From: Myxocyprinus asiaticus
Taxonomy: Eukaryota; Chordata; Actinopteri; Cypriniformes; Catostomidae
NCBI RefSeq assembly: GCF_019703515.2
Contig: NC_059374.1
Span: 16,623,095-16,687,094 of the forward strand
Reading direction: 5' to 3'
Length of the DNA stretch: 64,000 nt
Below the pieces are notes generated by a model. It was not told the origin of the DNA and ran no database searches. It saw only the letters and a list, made by a program, of their open reading frames with translations. Position 1 is the stretch's first letter. Every line of letters starts with the position of its first letter. The translations under genes and the position numbers were made by a program. Of the stretch, positions 1 to 11,481 are shown in pieces.

Positions 1-2110
1 CCTTTTGACAAATGTATGTTCCACCATTCTTTATGGACGTTTAACATAATTGGTAATAAAACATCAACCATGCGGTTAAAAACTGTTTGCTTTTTACTGA
101 CAGGCCTCCTTTGCTATCTACTGCATCCCTTTAAACAGGACCCTATAGGTGTCATGCAGTGTATTGTTCATTGTGTTGCAAAAGGCTGTATTTTATGTAA
201 GCATCGTAGGCAACATTCATAACAGTAACAGTAAACATACAACGTATGGCAGCCCCTCAGCACACTAGAGCAGAAGGGGGAAAAAAACATTGCCGTTTAT
301 CAAGCGCTGAAACTTTGCTTGGTGCAGAATAATCTGGAATAATGTTAAGCATTGTAACAGTCACCTCTTTGCAACCTGAACTTGTTCAAAACATTAAATC
401 TTTATGACACCTGCGCTAAAAACAATCTAGACACAGCGCTACGAATGAAAGATAACACAGGTGTCTCGATGTGTTTTTGAGACATTAAGTTATTTTTAAA
501 TTGACACAGTGTCTCAAAATGTGCCGGTCCTGCATGAGACACTGAAGAAACAGCGAGACACGGTGCAGCAGTCAAGGACGTTCGTCCAGCGTGTGTTTAC
601 ATAGGAAAACAATGGAAAAACTGAGCAGACGCACGCAAAAACATGTTTGGTGTGAACGGCAAACAAGTTTGGAAGTCCTGTATATTTTTTCATAAATTAC
701 AAACCCGAACCCAAAGTCCTACTTGGAAAAACTGACCTAAACCCAGCGGACCTCTGACGTGAACCGCTCTAAGATTGCTGACAACAGCATATTTGCGCGT
801 GTACCCAGAACATCAAGTTCCCCTCAGCTTATGCACAAGTGACTGATGTTCACTTACCAAAATCTGTAAAATTGGAAAGGGTCTCAGCTCTCACTTTGGA
901 TACTTTCATCTCTAAGAAAATGTACTGCGGAGAGCAAAGTGGGTGTCTGATTGGCTCTATATTATATATAATAACTTGCATTTGATCCTATCACTCTAAG
1001 TAGGACTTGGTGCTATTAGTGGTGTTCTAATTCTGTTTTCCCGCTCACATACATTACAGATAACAGCCTTATTTTGATAGAGTGTTGTGAAAGACTTCAT
1101 TAGTCTAACGGCACTACATGGTGAATAATGGCAGCTGCCTTAACCTTGTGCTGAGGTGTCATTTTGAATTGTAATGCCCAATTGTAACAGGGCTTTACAA
1201 CACATTACTGTTCAGCTATAATGGATGGCTGCTGCAATGTGACTGGACTGCACAATGCTGAAGTCTGGATTGCGCAAGACAGGGCTGTTTAGGGTATGTG
1301 GAACAAGCAAAATATATACAGATCTTCTTAATTAAGGCTAATAGGGAGTGAGCATTTTATTCATACCAGGCTACTAAAGAGGACTAATGAGCACATTTTC
1401 ATATGAACTCGTTTCAAAAACGCCAAGCTTGCCAAGCTAAAAACATCTTAGAAGTAGTTCAGCCACATTCAAGGTACTTTTTTGAAAAAGTAGTTAGCTA
1501 TGCTACAAGCTAATTACGTTGAAGATACTTAAGGGGTAAATATATTTTTTTTCGGACAATAAAATGTGTAATTGAATCATATTTTTGGTTCGTGGCTATG
1601 TAAGAATGGCATATATTGCTGGTGACTTTCCAAATTAATGATGAGGATTTTGATTCATTGTTAATTTTTATTTAATTCACTGATTCATTCAGTAACCATT
1701 CAGGAGATTGCATATTTACGCCAGTAGGTGGTGACAAATTGGAATCTTTCATGTTATACAGTAAGTGAGTCATGATACAGAGTAGTTCACCTCTGAAACA
1801 ACGAAAGTAATCGAGAATGATTCGTTCACTTAAAAGATTGTACCAAAAACACTGAATTGCTTACAAACGAAACCCCAAGTTCAAAACCAGAGTATGACAA
1901 CAGTGCAAAGATGAGTGGTGCTTGATGTATTTCTTCTTTTGAATTTCTTTTCACTGATGGACAAGATATGCACAAACTGGACAATTATTGTCTGAAATGT
2001 AAGTTATTTATTATTATTTACTTGTTTAACTGAATCAAAGCCGTGCTGATATATGGCACAACAGCACTCTTACTTGTGTGATATTGCTTAACTACTAATA
2101 TACTAATGTA
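1..2110. other. Non-coding stretch without a recognised gene
   Basis: I find no convincing exon, RNA gene or bounded mobile element here. The only open frame, at 16-222, is short and low in complexity and looks like chance. Around 1440-1530 the text resembles decayed dispersed-repeat sequence (a run about a 'gtagttagctatgctac' motif), but I could not find termini or a target duplication. Confidence 0.5.
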
Positions 2111-3739
2111 CAGTTGTGCTCAAAAGTTTGCATATCTACATGAATTGGTAATATATGTACCATTTTTAAAGAAAACACGAGTGAGCAGGCAAGGCACATT
2201 TATTTCTTATGGGATTCATATTCAGCTGTAGGTTATAACAGAATGGCTCAATCATAAAACAAAACATGGCAACAAAGAAAAAAATGAAATGACCCCTGTT
2301 CAAAAGTCTGCATACTCTTAGTTCTTAATACTGTGTATTGCCCCCTTTAGCATCAGTGACAGTGTGCAGTCTTTTGTAATAGTTGTCTATGAAGCCCCAA
2401 ATTCTTGCAGGTGGTATAGCTGCCCATTCGTCTTGGCAAAATGCCTCCAGGTCATGCAAAGTCTTTGGTCGTCTTGCATGAACCGCACGTTTGAGATCTC
2501 CCCAGAGTGGCTTGATTATATTAAGGTCAGGAGACTGTGATGGCCACTCCAGAACCTTCACCTTTTTCCTGCTGTAACCACTGGAGGGTCAACTTGGCCT
2601 TGTGCTTAGGGTCATTGTCATGCTAGAATGTCCAAGAGCATCCCATGCGCAGCTTTCGTGCAGAAGAATGCAAATTGTCTGCCAGTATTTTCTGATAACA
2701 TGCTGCATTCATCTTGCCATCAATTTTCACAAGATTCCCCGTGCCTTTAGAGCTCACACACCCCCAAAACATCAGTGAGTCACCACCATGCTTCACAGTG
2801 GGGATGGTATTCTTTTCACTATAGGACTTGTTGACCCCTCTCCAAACATAGCGCTTATGGTTGTGACCATAAAGCTCTATTTTGGTCTCATCACTCCAAA
2901 TTACAGTGTGCCAGAAGCTGTGAGGCATGTCAAGGTGTTGTCGGGCATATTGTAACTGGGCTTTTTTGTGGCATAGATGCAGTAAAGGCTTCTTTCTGGC
3001 AACTCGACCATGCATCTCATTTTTGTTCAAGTATCCTCGTATTGTGCTCCTTGAAACAACCACACCATCTTTTTCCAGAGCAGCCTGTATTTCTCCTGAG
3101 GTTACCTGTGGGTTTTTCTTTGTATCCCGAACAATTCTTCTGGCAGTTGTGGCTAAAATCTTTCTTGGTCTACCTGACCTTGGCTTGGTATCAAGAGATC
3201 CCCGAATTTTCCACTTCTTAATAAGTGATTGAACAGTACTGACTGGCATTTTCAAGGCTTTGGATATCTTTTTATATCCTTTTCCATCTTTATAAAATTC
3301 CATTATCTTGTTACGCAGGTCTTTTGACTGTTTTTTTCTGCTTCCCATAGCTCAGTATCTAGCCTGCTCAGTGCATCCACGTGAGAGCTAACAAAGTCAT
3401 TGACTATTTATACACAGACACTAATTGCAATTTAAAAAGCCACATGTGTGGGAAATTAACCTTTAATTGCCATTTAAACCTGTGTGTGTCACCTTGTGTA
3501 TCTGTAACAAGGCCAAACATTCAAGGGTATGTAAACTTTTGATCAGGGCCATTTGGCTGATTTCTGTTATCATTATGATTGAAAAAGGAGCCAAACATCT
3601 ATCTGATAATAAATGGCTTCATATGATCACTACCCTTAAATAAAAGACAGGGTTTTTTTGCATGATCAGTCATATTTTCAAAATCAATGCCAAAATGTCA
3701 CATTTTCTGCCAGGGTATGCAAACTTTTGAGCACAACTG
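2111..3739 (-). mobile_element. Tc1-type DNA transposon, inactivated copy (Tc1-A)
   Basis: The ends are inverted: it opens with cagttgtgctcaaaagttt and closes with its complement, and each end is flanked by TA (2109-2110 and 3740-3741), the Tc1/mariner target. A second related block lies inside each end (near 2290 on the left, near 3525 on the right), so the termini have the IR/DR arrangement with two putative transposase-binding repeats per side. The 1629-bp length fits an undeleted Tc1. The transposase inside runs on the minus strand and is broken, so the copy cannot move itself. Confidence 0.93.
2325..3348 (-). pseudogene. Tc1 transposase pseudogene (DD34E family)
   Basis: Tc1 transposases are nuclear cut-and-paste recombinases with N-terminal paired-like helix-turn-helix domains and a DDE catalytic core. 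The first 241 codons (3348 down to 2623) hold the HTH region, a GRPR motif near residue 60 and the first catalytic aspartate in WSDETK. The frame then meets a stop at 2623-2625. The sequence beyond the stop still encodes the second aspartate (a DNDPKH-like motif), then shifts by one base into the frame that ends at 2325. In that last part the catalytic glutamate is replaced by lysine (NIIKPLW, codon at 2511-2513). The copy therefore carries a nonsense codon, a frameshift and a lost catalytic residue. The start is the ATG of MGSRKK, normal for this family. Confidence 0.92.
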
Positions 3740-3773
3740 TATATATAATATCAATAATTTCAATATTTGACAC

Positions 3774-3901
3774 TGTAACAGTATAAGGACGGGCAAGGAG
3801 GAGGCGGGAACTGCCTGAACAGTAAACGTAAGTTTAATGTCAAAACTCAAACTTAAAACAACATAAAACAAACACATACACACATACAATGCGGCCGCGC
3901 G

Positions 3902-3944
<43 letters not shown>

Positions 3945-4045
3945 AACTGGCATCACTGGCTGCACTTTATCTCGCTCTCCCGCTAATCAGCTGGTTCAGT
4001 GCCGGCTGTGCACCATCACGGCCCGGCCATGCTCTCCTCATCACA
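3774..4045 (-). mobile_element. Solo LTR of a Gypsy-type retrotransposon
   Basis: The 272-bp segment begins TGTAACAG, ends ATCACA and is flanked by a perfect 5-bp duplication, GACAC, at 3769-3773 and 4046-4050. That is what remains after recombination between the two LTRs of an integrated element. Orientation is inferred from similarity of its plus-strand start (an aaggaggaggcggga motif) to the reverse complement of the LTR 3' end of the Gypsy at 53465-58532. It inserted 34 bp to the right of Tc1-A and contains a (CT)n microsatellite. Confidence 0.85.
3905..3943. repeat. (CT)n microsatellite
   Basis: About 19 CT units within the solo LTR, probably expanded by replication slippage after insertion. 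Confidence 0.95.
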
Positions 4046-4050
4046 GACAC

Positions 4051-5159
4051 TAATTTATATATTTGAAAACATAGTTAAGAAAAGGAGCATTTAACAATTC
4101 AACACGTTATGAAAAAAGGCCTAAAATGCTATGCAGGAATTCTAAGAAAGAATTGTTTTTTAATATTATCATTTACATGAACTATCCAAAAGAACTGCTT
4201 CACTATAAGGAATCTGACCTTCAACAGCTACATATGAGAGAGATATATTTACATAAGAATAGTGTGTTTGATTATTTCCTTACTTTGTTTGGCAGTAAAG
4301 CTGTGTGCACAATAAAACTGTTCAGCCATGACATCAATTTGTAGGCGGACCCGGAAGGCTAATTCGCCATGAGTTCCCTCTGGAATTTTCAAATGGGTTT
4401 TATAATGCTTTCTTTTTAATTTTGCTCTACAACACAATTTAGTCATATATCTCAAACATGAATTTTGAAGCTGCTGTATTTTTTATTTATTTTTATTTAT
4501 TTTTGTATATGTTGCTAACAATGTGCTAAATAAGGACTACAACTACTACAGTCATGTGAGTGTACATGCCAGACAGAATGAAAAACCATTGTTGTCCTTA
4601 TCTAGCAACTTGTTAGCAAAATACTTTGTTTTTAAATGCGGTTGTTTCAAAATTTACGTTTGGCATGCACTGTTAAAATGTTTTTAATTTTACAGGATTT
4701 TTTTATTTATTTATTTTTTATTTATTTTTTACAGATTTTCCATTTTTTCCATAAAACATTGAAATGCCTGTTGTTTACAGATATTTGCTGTAATTTAAAG
4801 ATTTACCATTTAAAATGACAGGTAATTAACCATAATTTGAGATTACATCAACATTATGTTTTTTAATGGCAATTTATATTACTTTACAAACTGCTAATTT
4901 ACAAATTTTGCTCTGCAAATCTGCTTTGTAAAGGCCATAGATTGATGAAATACTAATTAAGGTCATTTCATTTGATGTGCTGCATATATTTAGTGCATGC
5001 TGTAGGCTCTGTATTGATAAATATGGGATGTTCCCTGGTTCTATTGTCTAGATATTGATTATTATAGGAGATCTTATGGTTGTTATGGGCTCTGCATTGT
5101 AATTATGGTCTATCCTGTGATTGCTATGGGCAAGGTATTGCTTATTATGGTCTGCCCCT
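4051..5159. other. AT-rich non-coding DNA with decayed repeat
   Basis: No gene is supported. Positions 4470-4500 and 4700-4735 are T-rich with tttattta runs. The stretch 4665-4830 has alternating 'tttacag' and 'aaaatgt' motifs like those at 22700-23460, suggesting a decayed copy of the same dispersed repeat family. Confidence 0.45.
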
Positions 5160-5300
5160 GATTGCCATAAACCTACAAACTACTTACCAACACCTTAGCA
5201 ACCACTTGAAATCACAGAGCAACCACCAAGTAACACTGAAACCACTAAATGCTTAGCAATCACCTTGTAACAACCTAGCAACCACTTCTACCTATAGCAA
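5160..5300. repeat. Degenerate minisatellite around 'cctagcaaccac'
   Basis: Variants of the motif agcaaccac recur irregularly about every 20-30 bases (for example near 5208, 5220 and 5277), separated by diverged spacers. The array is old and imperfect. Similar tracts are common in cyprinid intergenic DNA. Confidence 0.6.
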
Positions 5301-5317
5301 GCTTAAAATATTTCATA

Positions 5318-6042
5318 GTGCCATCCAGCACATTGCGTTATATAGTGAAGTATGGGGTCCACTCAGTCATCATAGCTATATCCGTTGGGACAATCACCAA
5401 CAGATTCTTTACATGTAGAATTTTGCAGATATATTTTACACATACACAGAAAAACACCAACAAATGCATGTAGAGCAGAATTAGGCAGATACCCACTGAT
5501 AATCAACAATCAAAAGAGAGCACTCAAATGTTTTAATCACCTTAAACCCAGCCCCCTAGACACCCTTCATTCCAAAGCCCCCCAAACCCAAGAGCTGAGC
5601 CCAGAATAGAGTCCCAGAAACCAAATTATAATGCCATGTAAAGAACCCTATTTGGAACATTGGAAAGACAAAACTAAAAGCCAAAGTAGATTAGAATGTT
5701 ATCTGGCCCTAAAAAGAGATTATGAATTGGCAGAATATATCTCTACTGTCAGAGTTAAAAAGCAGAGACAGAAGTATAGGCTCAGTGACCACAAATTGGC
5801 AATCGAAAAATGTTTTCAAAAAATCAAGAAAACAGAATATGTGGTCACTGTTTGACAGCATGCATGCATATGATATACTGTACATACATAATCAATATAT
5901 ATCAATCTTAATGTTATATTAATATTTATATTACTGTTAATGTGTATTGTCCGAATATTTGGACAAAATTTTATTGTAATGCTTTGGCAGCACTGTTTCT
6001 CCAAACTTTCATGCCATTAAACCCCGTTGAAATGAATTGAAC
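5318..6042 (+). pseudogene. LINE 3' fragment: C-terminal part of a reverse-transcriptase ORF plus 3' tail
   Basis: Two adjacent open stretches (5385-5609 and 5631-5855) read as the C-terminal region downstream of the polymerase domain of a fish non-LTR retrotransposon. Recognisable pieces are an SEVWGPLSHHSYIRW-like segment just upstream in another frame, then ESLHVEFCRYIL-type and NACRAELGRYPLI motifs, then an LALKRDYELAEY segment. Frame changes near 5340, 5390 and 5620 show decay. The end, gaaatgaattgaa, fits a LINE 3' terminus with a short simple tail. The polymerase and endonuclease domains are absent, so this is a 5'-truncated dead copy. I would place it near the I/Nimb-type fish LINEs, without certainty. 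Confidence 0.7.
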
Positions 6043-6047
6043 TATAC

Positions 6048-7000
6048 TGTCATGGTCTTGTCACCTTGTCATGTTGGGTTTCTGTCTGATGGGACTGTGG
6101 CATCATCCTCCCCTGTCTGTCTTGTGTTTCTTGTACGTTATTTGTGTGATAGCACGGGTCTGGTTGTTAGTGACCGCTGTGCGCGAGTTACCGCCGTGCG
6201 CTCTCCAGTGATGTCATGGTCCTGTCACCTTGTCAGGTTGGATTGTGTCTGATGAGGACTGTGGCATCATCGTTCCCTGTTTGTTTTGTTCCAAGAGTGT
6301 TGAAATTTTTGCCCTCATATATTTCAGGTGCCGCTGGCATGTGGAATCAGCGTTTCCATGGGAACACTAATTGTTTCCAAGGGAATGCTAATCATGCTAA
6401 CTTTCAGCTGCGAGTGGCACCTGCCCCTTGTTTATTCATGCCTATATTAATCCCCTTGTGTGTCATGTCCTTGGGTGGATGGTCTAATTAAATGTTGAAT
6501 GTTTAATGTTGCTCAGTGTTGACTGAGTGTTTGAGCATTGTTGTTTGATGTTGAGTAACTAACCTCACCCTCTGCCTAGTTGGTCCTTTCTCGTGTATCT
6601 GTTGGTTGCCCGCGTGTCGGGTGTGTGATTGCCTTCCAATTTTGCTGCGTGTCAACTGGTCTTCCATGGAAGATACCTCGTTTCTGCCCTCGTGTTGGAA
6701 GTAAGATTGCCCATCTCAGCTGGCCGTTGTCCTGCACCTCACTAAGCTTCACTGGTGGACTCTACGAATCTATTCCTGACTTCCACAATGCCCACACTCA
6801 TCCTACAAACACACTCTTCACGGATTTCCCCTAGCACGACCACGGTGCACACGCTTATCGGAGATCGCTTCCCAATTCTGCAGCCAGTGACGGGATCTTC
6901 GACATTCCACAACTCAGTGACTGCTCATATTTTTTGTTAATAAATCCTTTGAACTGTTCCTCTGCTCTTGGGTCTGTTTGTCTCGCTATCGCTCATTACA
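6048..7000 (+). mobile_element. Solo LTR of 953 bp
   Basis: It begins TGTCATGG, ends CATTACA and is flanked by a perfect 5-bp duplication, TATAC, at 6043-6047 and 7001-7005. A polyadenylation signal (AATAAA, 6939-6944) lies about 60 bases from the end, giving plus orientation. The first ~80 bases recur imperfectly at about 6210-6290, an internal duplication within the LTR. It inserted directly at the tail of the LINE fragment. The ending and TSD size match the Gypsy-type LTRs elsewhere in the window. Confidence 0.85.
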
Positions 7001-7508
7001 TATACTGCAGCAGAATCCATCAGCATTGTTGATTAGCAATCACCCACATTCTTCAGGTAATGCACATTTCAAATTTGTAGCAAACATTCAAATAAATGGT
7101 CTGGTTATAGTTTACCCTTGCCTATTTCCTTGGGTTTCTTTATAGTAAAAAACACATTCAAAAGAAATGCTGGAATCACCACAGGCCTATTTCACTTTTT
7201 GGCATCAAAAATACAAAAATTGTCCATGAATCTGAGTGGTTTTCACCAGGTCTGTTTTAAACAATATCTGTTCTAACCAGTAGTAGCCTCACTTTTAATT
7301 GACTATATCACAATTCCAGTTGGTCAAAAGTTTACAAACACTAAGTTAACTGTGCCTTTAAGCAGCTTGGAAAATTCCAGAAAATGAAGTCAAGCCTTTA
7401 GACAATTAGCCAATTAGCTTCTGATAGGAGGTATACTGAATTGGAGGTGTACCTGTGGATGTGTTTTAAGGCTTCCCTTCAAACTAAGTGCCTTCTTTGC
7501 TTGACATC

Positions 7509-8512
7509 TTGGGAAAATCAAAAGAAATCAGCCAAGACCTCAGAAAAAAAATTGTGGACCCCCACAAGTCTGGTTCATCCTTGGGAGCAATTTCCAAATG
7601 CCTGAAGGTACCATGTTCATCTGTATAAACAATAGTATGCAAGTATAAACACCATGGGACCACGCAGCCATCGTACTGCTCAGGAAGGAGACGCATTCTG
7701 TCTCCTAGAGATGAACATAGTTTGGTGCGAAAAGTGCAAATCAATCCCAGAACAACAGCAAAGGACCTTGTAAAGATGCTGGAGGAAACAGGTAGACAAG
7801 TATCTATATCCACAGTAAAACAAGTCCTATATCGACATAACATGAAAGGCTGCTCGGCAAGGAAGAAGCCACTGCTCCAAAACCGGTATGTGCAAGTGCA
7901 CATGGGGACAAAGATCATACTTTTTGGAGAAATGTCCTCTGGTCTGATTAAACAAAAATTTAACTGTTTGGCCATAATGACCATCGTAATGTTTGGAGGA
8001 AAAAGAGTGAGACTTGCAAGCCGAAGAACACCATCTCAACCGTGAAGCATGGGGGTGGTCAGCATCATGTTGTGGGGGTGCTTTGCTGCAGGATGGACTG
8101 GTGCAGTTCACAAAATAAATGGCATCATGAGGAAGGAAATTTTGTGGATATATTGAAGCAACATCTCAACATATCAGACAGGAAGTTAAAGCTCTGTCAC
8201 AAATGGGTCTTCCAAATGGACAATAACCCCAAGCATACCCCCAAAGTTGTGGCAAAATGGCTTAAGGACAACAAAGTGAAGGTATTGGAGTAGCCATCAC
8301 AAATCCTTGACCTCAATCTGATAGAAAATTTGTGGGCAGAACTGAAAAAGCATGTGCAAGCAAGGAGGCCTACAAACCTGACTCAGTTACATCAGTTCTG
8401 ACTGGAAGAATGGGCCAAAATTCCAGCAACTTATTGTGAGAAGCTTGTGGAAGGCTTCCCAAAATGTTTGTCCCATGTTAAACAATTTAAAGGCAATACT
8501 ACCAAATACTAG
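7509..8512 (+). pseudogene. Sleeping Beauty-type Tc1 transposase pseudogene
   Basis: The sequence encodes the familiar order of helix-turn-helix region (KSKEISQDLR-like start), linker and DDE core, but in shifting frames. The expected initiator ATG is TTG at 7509-7511. Open pieces remain at 7722-8045 and 8042-8293. The second carries the middle catalytic aspartate in FQMDNNPKH and ends in an in-frame TAG where a tryptophan codon is expected (VKVLE then stop). The last catalytic region (LIENLW) follows near 8320, and the natural stop is TAG at 8510-8512. At least one segment before the second catalytic residue is deleted. This is a clear pseudogene. Confidence 0.9.
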
Positions 8513-8717
8513 CAAAGTGTATTTTAACTTCTGACCCCCTGGGAATGTGATGAAAGTAATAAAAGCTGAAATAAATAATTCTCTCTACTATTATTCTGAT
8601 ATTTCATATTCTTAAAATAAAGTAGTGATCCTAACTGACCAAAGACAAGAAATGTTTTCTACGATTAAATGTCAGGAATTTTGAAAAACTGAGTTTAAAT
8701 GTATTTGGCTAAGGTGT

Positions 8718-9150
8718 TGTAATGTTTAATGTGTTTGTTCATGTGTTTCATGTCATGTGGTCCCCTGGTCATGTGATTTCATGTTTCCCTCCATGTTCAT
8801 GTGCCTTGTATTCATTGGTTTATTGTCTAGTTACCTTGTTATCAGTTCTGTCTTGTCACTGGTTAACTTGTTTGTCTTGTTACCCTTGTCCATGTATTTA
8901 AGCCTAATGTTTGCCATTGTCCATTGACAGGTATTGTTTGTTTGTGTATGTTGGTTTAAGTCAAGTCATGTTTATGCCAAATTTATTGTCAAGTCATGTT
9001 ATGTCAAGTTAAGTTATAGTCAAGTCCATGTTTTGTATTTGTTCACGTTTGTAGTTAGGGTTTTTGGATTTCACATTTGGAAATAAAACTGCACTTGGGT
9101 TCATCACACATCATTGTCTCTTCGTCTACCTGTTGCCAGCCATCATTACA
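8718..9150 (+). repeat. 5' LTR of element N1
   Basis: 433 bp, TGTAATG...CATTACA. It is longer than its partner because it carries extra copies of short 'gtcaagtcatgtt' motifs around 8955-9030. An AATAAA lies near 9080. Confidence 0.9.
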
Positions 9151-9169
9151 GAATACCTGACCGACCAAA

Positions 9170-10366
9170 ATGAACCCAGAAATCCAGCTTTTTTGTTTTC
9201 ACCAGGGGAATCAATCCCTGGAAAATTATGTGGAGGACTTCTGCGCTCTGGCCGCCAAGCCCGAGTCCCACGTCATGGCCACCCAGCCTGAGTTCCTCGT
9301 TATGGTTACTGAGCTAGCACCACCTTTTTCCATGGATCCTGAGCCTACTCCATGCCATGTCACAGCCACGCCTGAGTCTGCTCCATGCCACGTCATAGCC
9401 ATACCTGAGTCTGCTCCATGCTACATCATAGCCACGCCTGAGTCTGCTCCATGCCACGTCATAGCCACGCCTGAGTCTGCTCCATGCCACGTCACAGACA
9501 AGCCTGAGTCTGCTCTATGCCATGTCACAGACACGCCTGAATCTGCTCCATGCTACGTCACAGCCACACCTCAGTGTGCTCCATGCTACATCACAGCCAT
9601 GCCTCAGTGTGCTCCGTGCCATGTCACAGCCAAGCTTCAGTCTGCTCCATGCAAGGTCTCAGGCTCACCTCTGGCCAACGAACCAGCATTGCAGGCCTCG
9701 TCCGTTCCAGAGCCATCTCTCACTGGGCTATTTGAGCTGGAATTGGTTCCTGCCCTTGTGCCCACCCTTAGTTCTCCTGATCAGGCAAGGGGAACTTTCA
9801 ACCCTCCAACCCCACCTAGACCCAAGCCCTAGACTCTGCCTTGGTCCTTCAATCCCTCAGTCCCACCTTGGCCCTATGTCCCTTCAGCTCCACCATGGTC
9901 CTTCAGCCAATCGGCTTCTCTGGGGTCACTCGTCCCTCTGGCTTCGCCTTGGTCAGTCGGTCACCTGGCTCCACCTGGCCTCTCCTATCCTCCAGCTTTT
10001 CTTCATCACTCCGAGCCTGTGGCTTCACTAAGGACCTCCTTCCCTACGGCTTCACTTTGGTCCTCAGTCCCACCGGCTCCGCCTTTGTCTTCCGATCCCC
10101 CAGCTCCACTTCGGTCCTCCGAGCCTATGGCGCTACCTCAGTCCTCTGAACCTCTGGCTCCACCATGTCCCTTCGAACCGTCAGCTACTCTCCAGGTACC
10201 CAGTTCCCTGGTGTCGCCCTTCAAGTCTCTCATGGCTACGCCTTCCATGGCTCTGCCCCTCAAGTCTCTCAAGGCTCCACCCCTCGAGCCTCTCATGGCT
10301 CCACCTTCCACTGATGTTGCCCTGATCCCATTCTCCACACCCTGTCTTGTCAAGCCATGCCTCTAG
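9170..10366 (+). pseudogene. Gag-like/proline-rich ORF of element N1, one in-frame stop
   Basis: A 398-codon frame beginning MNPEIQL. Residues 10-30 (HQGNQSLENYVEDFCALA) resemble the start of a Gypsy Gag capsid region. Residues 57-166 are ten 11-residue repeats of the PESAPCHVIAT type. The rest is rich in proline, serine and tryptophan-bearing PPW motifs. The only break is TAG at 9830-9832; the homologous place in element N2 has a tryptophan codon (KPWTPPW), so TGG to TAG is likely. After the stop the same frame runs to 10366 and keeps a block SQSASLGSLVPLASPW, clearly homologous to N2. No enzymatic domain is visible. Binding the element's RNA or joining a helper's particle is a guess from the Gag-like start only. 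Confidence 0.75.
9338..9667 (+). repeat. Ten tandem 33-bp coding repeats
   Basis: Ten units of 33 bp, in frame, each encoding a variant of PESAPCHVIAT. Units differ mainly at the third and last residues (Cys-His or Cys-Tyr; Ala-Thr, Asp-Lys, Ala-Met). The period is an exact multiple of three, so unit gain or loss keeps the frame. Confidence 0.9.
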
Positions 10367-10470
10367 ACCCCCCCCCCCCCCAGCTCCCTACAGAACTTTT
10401 TGATTATGTCATGTTTCATGTGTTTTTTCATGTTTTGGGGTGTCTGGAGCCACCCTTAGTGGGGGGGATA

Positions 10471-10865
10471 TGTAATGTTTAATGTGTTTGTTCATGTGTT
10501 TCATGTCATGTGCTCCCCTGGTCATGTGATTTCATGTTTCCCTGCATGTTCATGTGTCTTGTTTTCATTGGTTTATTGTCTAGTTACCTTGTTATCAGTT
10601 CTGTCTTGTCATTGGTTAACTTGTTTGTCATTACCCTTGTCCATGTATTTAAGCCTCATGTTTGCCATTGTTTATTGTCAGGTATTGTTTGTTTGTGTAT
10701 GTTGGTTCAAGTCATGTTTATGCCAAGTTTATAGTCAAGTCCATGTTTTGTATTTGTTCACATTTGTAGTTAGGGTTTTTGGATTTCACATTTGGAAATA
10801 AAACTGCACTTGGGTTCATCACACATCATAGTCTCTTTGTCTACCTGTTGCCAGCCATCGTTACA
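10471..10865 (+). repeat. 3' LTR of element N1
   Basis: 395 bp, starting TGTAATG and ending CGTTACA, the partner of the LTR at 8718-9150. It shows a handful of substitutions and two short deletions relative to the 5' copy, so the insertion is not very recent. Confidence 0.9.
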
Positions 10866-10893
10866 GGTGTATGAATACTTCTGACTTCAACTG

Positions 10894-10897
10894 TATA

Positions 10898-10946
<49 letters not shown>
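10894..10946. repeat. (TA)n microsatellite between two Tc1 elements
   Basis: About 50 bases of nearly pure TA join the right end of Tc1-B to the left end of the next Tc1. Since Tc1 elements insert at TA, such a tract offers many targets. Confidence 0.9.
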
Positions 10947-11475
10947 CAGTACTGTGCAAAAGATTTAGGCATTTGTGAACAATGTTGCATAGTGAGGATG
11001 TCTTCAAATATAATGACATAAATAGTTTTCATTAATCACTTAATGTCATACAAAGTCCAGTAAACATAAAAAAGCTAAATCAATATTTGGTGTGACCACC
11101 TTTACCTTTAAAACAGCACCAGTTTTCCTAGGTACACCTCGACACAGTTTTTCTTGGTTGTTGGCAGATAGGATGTTCTAAGCTTCTTGGAGATTTCGCC
11201 ACAGTTCTTCTATTTAGGCTGTCTCAATTGCTTCTTTCTCTTTATGTAATCACAGACTGACACAATGTTCAGTGGGGGGCTTTGTGGGGACCATGACATC
11301 TGTTGCAGGGCTCCCAGTTCTTCCATTCTAATCTTTTCTATTTGCAAAAGTAATGTTTGGGAGTCTAATATTTATATTTCCTATTGACACACTAAAGCTG
11401 AAGTTATAAATAATCATCTTATGACAAATGCTTTTGTGAAAAATCTTATGTGCCTAAGACTCTTGCACAGTACTG
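10947..11475. mobile_element. Internally deleted Tc1/mariner element (Tc1-C)
   Basis: The ends are inverted copies of cagtactgtgcaaaaga, each flanked by TA (10945-10946 and 11476-11477). Length is 529 bp, about a third of a full element. The inside keeps minus-strand remnants of a transposase (for example the stretch near 11080-11330) but no usable frame. It is therefore non-autonomous. Confidence 0.85.
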
Positions 11476-11481
11476 TATATA

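Larger units (their letters stand above)
8718..10865 (+). mobile_element. Non-autonomous LTR retrotransposon (element N1) nested in Tc1-B
   Basis: The 2148-bp insertion is bounded by LTRs starting TGTAATG and ending TTACA, with a perfect 5-bp duplication GGTGT at 8713-8717 and 10866-10870. It lacks protease, reverse transcriptase, RNase H and integrase. Between the LTRs is one long frame (9170-10366) with a short Gag-like start and repetitive proline-rich remainder. A G-tract at 10461-10467 just before the 3' LTR is the likely polypurine tract. It must have used enzymes from an autonomous Gypsy element with compatible LTRs. Compare elements N2 (35746-38073) and N3 (42387-44696). Confidence 0.9.
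7285..10893 (+). mobile_element. Sleeping Beauty-type Tc1 transposon relic (Tc1-B), split by an LTR element
   Basis: Sequence from about 7285 to 8717 and from 10866 to 10893 matches, from memory, the fish Tc1 group that includes Sleeping Beauty: the inner repeat tcacaattccagttggtca, the transposase region, and the right terminal repeat ending gacttcaactg next to TA (10894-10895). The left outer terminal repeat is missing, so the left border is approximate and the element is truncated there. An LTR retrotransposon (8718-10865) lies inside the right terminal repeat. It cannot move: one end, the start codon and the reading frame are all lost. Confidence 0.85.

Noticed and set aside
9338..9667. 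CRISPR-like regular array
   Set aside because: The 33-bp units are adjacent coding repeats without unique spacers, in a eukaryotic retrotransposon.
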